A stretch of DNA of 43,833 bases from Candidatus Omnitrophota bacterium (GTDB lineage: Bacteria > Omnitrophota > Omnitrophia > Omnitrophales > Aquincolibacteriaceae): positions 1-43,833 of the forward strand of contig JAFGHI010000030.1 of the NCBI GenBank assembly GCA_016930235.1, in the 5' to 3' direction. The position numbers and the translations under genes are program-made. The notes under the pieces were generated by a model, which ran no database searches, was not told the origin of the DNA, and was given only the letters and a program-made list of their open reading frames with translations. Positions 38,225 to 43,833 of this stretch are shown here, in pieces. Each line of letters opens with the position of its first letter. Positions within the stretch are counted from its first letter, which is position 1.

Positions 38225-39209
38225 TCTGAAGAACCCCGAAGTTCAGTTTGTTGTGAAGGCCGTGACGCAAGCCTCAAGACTGGCTCGGGAAATTCAACGC
38301 AAGATGGAAGGCTCATCGCTCGAAAAATCCGATGCCTCACCCGTGACGATTGCCGATTTTTCGATTCAGGCACTCTTCGGGCACCTTCTTGAAAAGGAGT
38401 TTCCCAAGGACGTCCTCGTTGCTGAAGAGGATTCTTCCGTGTTGAGGCAAAGCGGGGATTCCCGGCATTTGAAGGTGGTGATGGAATCCCTAAAACCTTA
38501 CCTTGGAAATGTCGAATGCGAGCAAATTATTCGCTGGATTGATCGGGGTACCGGGAAATCGTCAGGGCGGTTCTGGGTCCTTGATCCGATTGACGGAACA
38601 AAAGGATTCATACGAGGCGGTCAGTATGCTGTTGCCTTGGCTTTGATCGAGAGAGGTGAGGTCCAACTTGCCGCTTTAGGATGCCCGGAGTTACTTCCGA
38701 GCGGAGAATCTGAGTTGGGAGGAACGGGAACGCTTGCTATTGCAGTCAAAGGGCAAGGGAGCTGGTCCCGTTCATTGTTGATGGAGGGTGATTTTCGTCC
38801 GATCAAGGTTTCAAGATGTAAAACGGGGAGCGATGCGACTGTGTTACGATCCTTTGAAACGATGCATACCGATGCCGTTTTTACGGAGCGTTTCATGAAG
38901 ACCTTGGGTATGCATGCGGCCCCGGTCTTAATGGACAGCCAGGCCAAGTATCTGGCTTTGGCTTGCGGGAAAAGCGAACTTTTTTTCTACTTAACGCCAC
39001 CGGCAAATCCGGATTTTCGGATGCACCTTTGGGATGTGGCTCCGGGTGCTTTGATCGTCGAAGAGGCCGGGGGAAAGATCAGTGATCTCATGGGTGAACG
39101 GCTCAACTTTTCTCGTGGGGTGACCCTCGAAGACAATCCGGGCATCTTAGTCACGAATGGGGTTTTTCACGCCAAGGCCGTTGAAACCATTCGTAACCTA
39201 TTATCTTAA
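38217..39209 (+). CDS. HAL2/CysQ-like 3'(2'),5'-bisphosphate nucleotidase (inositol monophosphatase superfamily)
   Basis: 'DASPVTIADFSIQALFG', 'VAEEDSS', 'FWVLDPIDGTKGFIRGGQYAVALALIE', 'WDVAPGALIVEEAGGKISD'. Confidence 0.9.
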   Translation: MIDLKNPEVQFVVKAVTQASRLAREIQRKMEGSSLEKSDASPVTIADFSIQALFGHLLEKEFPKDVLVAEEDSSVLRQSGDSRHLKVVMESLKPYLGNVECEQIIRWIDRGTGKSSGRFWVLDPIDGTKGFIRGGQYAVALALIERGEVQLAALGCPELLPSGESELGGTGTLAIAVKGQGSWSRSLLMEGDFRPIKVSRCKTGSDATVLRSFETMHTDAVFTERFMKTLGMHAAPVLMDSQAKYLALACGKSELFFYLTPPANPDFRMHLWDVAPGALIVEEAGGKISDLMGERLNFSRGVTLEDNPGILVTNGVFHAKAVETIRNLLS

Positions 39210-39266
39210 AATAAATTCGGGATAACTCCAAGGACCTTCAATCTACCAGGATTTGTGTTTAAAATC

Positions 39267-39299
39267 AAAGTGGACTGAAATAGTCTGGTTTGATATACT
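39267..39299 (+). promoter_or_regulatory. Putative IscR-type operator overlapping the suf promoter
   Basis: 39267-39291 aaagtggactgaaatagtctggttt contains GACTgaaatAGTC. -35-like tggact (39271-39276), 17-nt spacer, -10 tatact (39294-39299). Confidence 0.6.
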
Positions 39300-39324
39300 T
39301 TTCCGTATCGAATAGGAGAGTACG

Positions 39325-39795
39325 ATGCGCTTTACGAAAAAGACCGAATATGGGCTCATTTGTCTGGTCCACATGGCGAGACTGAATGGCAAGAGACCGA
39401 TCCCTCTCAAAGAGCTCGTGATCGATGAGCATTATTCACTTCCCTTTACCGAAAAAATTTTTCAGAAATTACGTGCGGCCCGTATCGTCCAATCCCAGCA
39501 GGGGAATCAAGGCGGTTATGCCCTGGCGCGGCCTGCATCCAAAATTACGCTAAAAGAAATTATCGAAGCGCTTGAAGGGCAAACGTTTGATATCTTTTGC
39601 CATTCGGAGAACCGGCGTGATGTCGTTTGTTCTCATTTTCCGTTATGCGGAGTGAAACCTATTTGGGAAAAGACAAAAAGCCTTATTGACGAGTATTATG
39701 ATTCTTTGACGCTCGCGATGTTGGCAGAGGGGAATTTGGGGTTGGAGAGCAAGCTGCCGCCCCAGGGACACAAAAATGGTCGAAAAAGATCTTAA
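39325..39795 (+). CDS. Rrf2/IscR-family Fe-S-type transcriptional regulator
   Basis: '[19 protein letters not shown]...[47 protein letters not shown]' plus a Cys triad C-x9-C-x5-C ('[18 protein letters not shown]'). Confidence 0.92.
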   Translation: MRFTKKTEYGLICLVHMARLNGKRPIPLKELVIDEHYSLPFTEKIFQKLRAARIVQSQQGNQGGYALARPASKITLKEIIEALEGQTFDIFCHSENRRDVVCSHFPLCGVKPIWEKTKSLIDEYYDSLTLAMLAEGNLGLESKLPPQGHKNGRKRS

Positions 39796-41227
39796 TCTTC
39801 GTCAGTTGGTCAACCGGGAATATCAATATGGGTTTAAAACTCCCATTGAAGCCCAGAAGACCGTCCGCGGCCTGGGCGAAGAAACCATCCGTATGATTTC
39901 TGAGTATAAGCGGGAACCCGACTTTATGCTCGAGTTTCGTCTGAAGGCTTATCGGCATTGGAAGAAAATGGAAGAGCCACACTGGGCGCATGTAAGTTAT
40001 CCGCCGATAAACTACGATGATATTATCTATTATTCCGAACCGAAACAGGCGAAGAAGAATCCTCAAAGCTTAGATGAGATTGATCCGGAGCTTCGCAAGA
40101 CTTATGACCGATTGGGTATTTCACTGGTTGAACAAAAGCGGCTGGCCGGAGTTGCCGTCGATGCGATTTTCGATAGCGTTTCGGTGGCCACGACCTTTAA
40201 AGCGAAATTGAAAGAAGCAGGTGTCATCTTTTGTCCTTTCTCACAAGCCGTTCAGGAATACCCGGAGCTTGTGAAGAAATATATGGGGTCTGTGGTCCCT
40301 TATACCGACAATTTCTTTGCGGCCCTGAATTCAGCTGTTTTTACGGATGGTTCTTTTATTTATATCCCCCAAGGGACGCGATGTCCGATGGAATTGTCGA
40401 CTTATTTTAGGATCAACACGGAACATTCAGGTCAATTTGAAAGGACCCTGATTGTTGCTGAAGACCATAGTTACGTAAGTTATCTGGAAGGTTGTACCGC
40501 CCCCCAATTTGATACGAACCAGCTGCACGCGGCGGTGGTGGAACTCATCGCGATGGACCACGCCGAAATCAAGTATTCGACGGTCCAGAATTGGTATGCC
40601 GGGGACCCCAAAACCGGCAAGGGCGGGATTTATAATTTTGTGACGAAGCGGGGAAAATGTGCCGGAGTGCATTCAAAAATCTCCTGGACTCAGGTTGAAA
40701 CGGGGTCCGCCATTACTTGGAAGTATCCCAGTTGTCTTCTTTTAGGGGATCATTCGGCCGGTGAATTTTATTCCGTTGCGCTCACCAACGGCCGGCAGCA
40801 GGCGGATACGGGGACCAAAATGATTCATGTGGGGAAAGATACGAAGAGCACGATTGTGTCCAAGGGCATTTCAGCCGGACAGGCCTCGAACAGTTACCGA
40901 GGTCTTGTTCAAATCGGCCCACAGGCGGATCGCGCCAGAAATTATACGCAATGCGATTCGCTTTTGATCGGTTCCGAGTGTCAGGCGAATACCTATCCCT
41001 ATGTGGATGTTCAAAATGCCACCGCACATTTGGAGCATGAGGCCTCAACGTCGAAGGTCAATGAAGACCAGCTATTTTATTTTCGCCAGCGTGGAATCGG
41101 CGTTGAAGATGCGATGGCTTCGATCATTAGCGGGTTCTGCAGAGCTGTTTTTAAGGAATTACCGGGGGAGTTTGCTGTGGAGGCGACTCAGCTTTTGGGA
41201 CTTAAATTAGAAGGAACGACAGGTTAG
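39776..41227 (+). CDS. sufB: Fe-S cluster assembly protein SufB
   Basis: 483 aa: '[18 protein letters not shown]', '[24 protein letters not shown]', '[28 protein letters not shown]', '[21 protein letters not shown]'. Confidence 0.97.
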   Translation: MVEKDLNLRQLVNREYQYGFKTPIEAQKTVRGLGEETIRMISEYKREPDFMLEFRLKAYRHWKKMEEPHWAHVSYPPINYDDIIYYSEPKQAKKNPQSLDEIDPELRKTYDRLGISLVEQKRLAGVAVDAIFDSVSVATTFKAKLKEAGVIFCPFSQAVQEYPELVKKYMGSVVPYTDNFFAALNSAVFTDGSFIYIPQGTRCPMELSTYFRINTEHSGQFERTLIVAEDHSYVSYLEGCTAPQFDTNQLHAAVVELIAMDHAEIKYSTVQNWYAGDPKTGKGGIYNFVTKRGKCAGVHSKISWTQVETGSAITWKYPSCLLLGDHSAGEFYSVALTNGRQQADTGTKMIHVGKDTKSTIVSKGISAGQASNSYRGLVQIGPQADRARNYTQCDSLLIGSECQANTYPYVDVQNATAHLEHEASTSKVNEDQLFYFRQRGIGVEDAMASIISGFCRAVFKELPGEFAVEATQLLGLKLEGTTG

Positions 41228-41246
41228 CGGAGGAAAGGAAGAAACT

Positions 41247-42011
41247 ATGTTGAGTGTTCGTGATCTGCATGCGCAAATCGAAGACAAGAAAATCGTGAAG
41301 GGAGTGAATCTCGAAGTAAAGCCCGGAGAAGTCCATGCCATTATGGGCCCTAACGGTTCGGGAAAGAGTACCTTTGCCAAGGTTTTGGCGGGGGATCCTC
41401 TCGTGGAAGTCACAAAAGGCGAGGTCCTTTTCCGGGGAGGAAATCTATTAGACAAGGCGCCTGAAGACAGGGCCTTGGCCGGTATTTTTATGGCTTTCCA
41501 ATATCCGGTTGAGATTCCCGGGGTCAATAATGCCTCTTTCTTACGGATGGCCTACAATGCCAAACGGAAAGCAAAAGGCGAAGAAGAACTCGATCCTTTG
41601 GAGTTCGATGAATTTTTGATGGAGAAGGTCAAACTCGTCAATATCCCGCAGCATTTTCTCGACCGGGCGGTCAATTTCGGTTTTTCGGGCGGCGAAAAGA
41701 AAAGAAACGAAATCCTTCAAATGGCCGTTTTGGATCCCGCGTTGGCTGTCTTGGACGAAACCGATTCGGGATTGGATATCGATTCGCTAAAAGTTGTCGC
41801 AGCGGGGGTCAACCGTTTGAGGAGACCTGATAATGCGATCGTCCTTGTGACCCATTATCAGAGACTCCTTAATTACATTGAACCTGATTTTGTGCACATT
41901 TTCTGTGAAGGACGGATTATTTGTTCCAGCAACAAGCAGCTGGCCCGGGAGGTTGAAGACAAAGGGTATGATTGGCTGGTCAATGGGGCCTCCGAAAAGA
42001 AAGAGGGATAA
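41247..42011 (+). CDS. sufC: Fe-S cluster assembly ATPase SufC
   Basis: 'VHAIMGPNGSGKSTFAKVLAG' Walker A, 'FSGGEKKRNEILQMAVLDPALAVLDETDSGLDIDSLK'. Confidence 0.97.
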   Translation: MLSVRDLHAQIEDKKIVKGVNLEVKPGEVHAIMGPNGSGKSTFAKVLAGDPLVEVTKGEVLFRGGNLLDKAPEDRALAGIFMAFQYPVEIPGVNNASFLRMAYNAKRKAKGEEELDPLEFDEFLMEKVKLVNIPQHFLDRAVNFGFSGGEKKRNEILQMAVLDPALAVLDETDSGLDIDSLKVVAAGVNRLRRPDNAIVLVTHYQRLLNYIEPDFVHIFCEGRIICSSNKQLAREVEDKGYDWLVNGASEKKEG

Positions 42012-42013
42012 AG

Positions 42014-43357
42014 ATGGTTAAGGCGGGATCGTCGGGAGAGGTGAAAAGTTACCGTAACGCATTCAGCGTTCCGGTGTTTCCCGAAGGAAGGCCTTTCTGG
42101 ATGCTTGAGAAGCGGAAACGAGCCTATGCGCGTTTCAAGGATCTAGGATTCCCGGCCCCAAAAGATGAGGCCTGGCGTAGGGATCCTTTGCCTGCGATTT
42201 TGGATGTTGTTCATCTTCCTCCCGCCGGCGATTTATCGCTTGATCCTGAAACCATTTACCGGAAGGCACTTATTCATAGCGGCTCAAAGGTATTTTGTTT
42301 TGTGAATGGGATCTATGACGAGGGATTAACAAATCCGGTCACGAATTCCTCCGCTCTAAGTGTTTGCAATTTAGGTCCGATGCTCAAAGCCAATGAACCC
42401 GGTATTTTGAAGGTCTTCGGCGCTTGTCTTGAAGAGGAAGCGAATCCTTTTGCCTGTATCAATACTTTCAGTTTTGAGGATGGGGCCTTTGTTAAGATTT
42501 CGAAAGAGCATCCTTCGCAAGAACCTATCCATCTTTGCTTTATTGCCAAAGGTGACGGTGCTATTGCCCCCGCAATTTATCCAAGAATCTTCATCTGGCT
42601 GGAAGACGGGGCCTCGGCCGATTTTGTGATTCAGCATTTGGGTTACGATGACCAACCATATTTTGTGAACGCCGTAGCGGAGATTTTCCTCCAAAAAGGA
42701 GCTTCCGCATCGGTCCAGATTTTGGAAAGGGGAAGCCCGGGGACCCATCAGTTATGTAAAATGAATTTCTATTTAGAGGAGAAAAGCAATCTTGATTTAA
42801 CGATTTATTCGGAAGGCGGGAAATATTCGCGTAATGATTCGGAGGTTTTTTTCCGCGGGAAAGACGCTGCTTGCACTTTGCGAGGCCTATCTTTTTTAAG
42901 CGGCGACGCCAGGGTCAGCAATCATCTGACGGTTCACCACAATGTTCCCCGATGTACGAGCCGTCAGTATTACAAGAACATCTTGTGCGAAAGAGCTGAG
43001 GCCGAGTTTGACAGCTTGGTACGCGTTTGCCGGGGAGCGGTGGAATCCGATTCCAATCAGCTCAACCGGAATTTACTGCTTTCTTCAGGGGCCCGTGCCT
43101 ATGCAAGGCCGCAGCTTCAGATTGAGGACGAAAATGTGAAGGCCTCTCACGGGGCCACGACGGGGCAACTGGAGGAAAGAGAGCTGTTTTATTTTCAAAG
43201 CCGCGGGATTTCGCTCGCGGACGCGAGGTATATTTTAACTTACGGCATCGCCGAAGAAATTTTACAGGAAATGAAACCGTTTGAAATCAGGCGCGAGCTG
43301 GAGGATCATGTCCGTCATGAACTCAAGCAATGGTTTGATGCCAACAAGCAGTCCTAA
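42014..43357 (+). CDS. sufD: Fe-S cluster assembly protein SufD
   Basis: 'SHGATTGQLEERELFYFQSRGISLADARYILTYGIAEEIL', 'CTSRQYYKNILCERAEAEFDSLVRV'. Start trimmed to ATG 42014. Confidence 0.94.
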   Translation: MVKAGSSGEVKSYRNAFSVPVFPEGRPFWMLEKRKRAYARFKDLGFPAPKDEAWRRDPLPAILDVVHLPPAGDLSLDPETIYRKALIHSGSKVFCFVNGIYDEGLTNPVTNSSALSVCNLGPMLKANEPGILKVFGACLEEEANPFACINTFSFEDGAFVKISKEHPSQEPIHLCFIAKGDGAIAPAIYPRIFIWLEDGASADFVIQHLGYDDQPYFVNAVAEIFLQKGASASVQILERGSPGTHQLCKMNFYLEEKSNLDLTIYSEGGKYSRNDSEVFFRGKDAACTLRGLSFLSGDARVSNHLTVHHNVPRCTSRQYYKNILCERAEAEFDSLVRVCRGAVESDSNQLNRNLLLSSGARAYARPQLQIEDENVKASHGATTGQLEERELFYFQSRGISLADARYILTYGIAEEILQEMKPFEIRRELEDHVRHELKQWFDANKQS

Positions 43358-43369
43358 AGGAGAAGCGGG

Positions 43370-43833
43370 ATGATGAGTTTAAATGCCTCAGAGGTTCAGG
43401 CAATACGCCGTGATTTTCCTATTTTATCGCGAATGATGAACGGCCGGCCCCTAGGTTACCTGGATAATGCGGCAACGACGCAAAAACCGATTTCTGTCAT
43501 TGAGCGATTGAATACCTTTTACCGCGAGCAATATGCGACGGTCCACCGGGGCGTTTATACCTTGAGTCAGAATTCCACCTGGGAATGCGATGAGGTGAGA
43601 AAAAAGTGTCAAAAATTTTTAAATGCCAGGCAAGCGGAAGAAATTATTTTTGTCCGGGGTGTGACCGAGGGCATCAATCTGATCGCGGCCGGTTATGCCC
43701 GGAAGTTTCTCAAAGCGGGAGATGAAATCGTTATTTCTGAAATTGAACACCACGCCAATATTGTCCCGTGGCAGCGTGTCTGTGAGGAGAAAGGAACAGT
43801 TCTGAAAGTCATCCCCGTCAACGACCGCGGCGA
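43370..43833 (+). CDS. sufS: Cysteine desulfurase SufS (5' part, runs off window; not in the ORF track)
   Basis: My translation: 'MMSLNASEVQAIRRDFPILSRMMNGRPLGYLDNAATTQKPISVIERLNTFYREQYATVHRGVYTLSQ...EIIFVRGVTEGINLIA...EIVISEIEHHANIVPWQ'. RBS aaaggag. Confidence 0.95.
   Translation, partial: MMSLNASEVQAIRRDFPILSRMMNGRPLGYLDNAATTQKPISVIERLNTFYREQYATVHRGVYTLSQNSTWECDEVRKKCQKFLNARQAEEIIFVRGVTEGINLIAAGYARKFLKAGDEIVISEIEHHANIVPWQRVCEEKGTVLKVIPVNDRG

Noticed and set aside
1-43833. CRISPR array, tRNA/rRNA genes, IS transposase or prophage
   Set aside because: I looked for regular spacers, rRNA/tRNA-like segments and transposase motifs and saw none. I cannot run tRNAscan or an HMM search to exclude short RNAs.

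Overview
The window looks like bacterial DNA, and the content suggests a Candidatus Omnitrophota-like lineage. That taxon is an inference from protein style; no search was run. Housekeeping and metabolic genes flank one 21.55-kb ORF (5848-27399, 7183 aa).

Genes in order:
- TM-TPR-acidic-linker-PQQ/sorbosone-dehydrogenase-like fusion
- CheY-like receiver
- leuC and leuD
- the giant ORF
- NAD-epimerase-like protein
- treY and treZ
- radC
- DJ-1/PfpI
- Ski2-like helicase (minus strand)
- NUDIX hydrolase
- YkgJ-like Cys-cluster protein
- CysQ/HAL2-like phosphatase
- Rrf2/IscR-type regulator, then sufB, sufC, sufD and the start of sufS (cut by the window edge)

The main discovery candidate is the giant ORF. 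It starts with a signal peptide and a ChaN/TIKI-like domain. It is divided by about 25 copies of a pentapeptide RSELR (variants KSELR, HSELR, RAELR, RSEMR, RSERR and others). Synonymous codons differ widely between copies, so the motif appears to be conserved as protein, not as DNA. It brackets recognisable modules: NDK-like, PIG-L/LmbE-like, DapA-like, PCMT-like, TM/helical cassettes, and three tandem repeat families. Several DNA repeats sit in frame exactly at RSELR boundaries: a 102-bp duplicate, 5-nt-loop hairpins, REP-like 'LTPTLSPAG' elements and a GGGGCAA heptamer run. I propose a modular polyprotein or shuffling cassette with RSELR as the boundary or processing signal.

The intergenic regions carry a second system, a family of long palindromes with 24-32-bp perfect arms and compensatory stem changes. 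One copy supplies the C-terminus and stop codon of a gene. All coordinates and alignments were made by eye.
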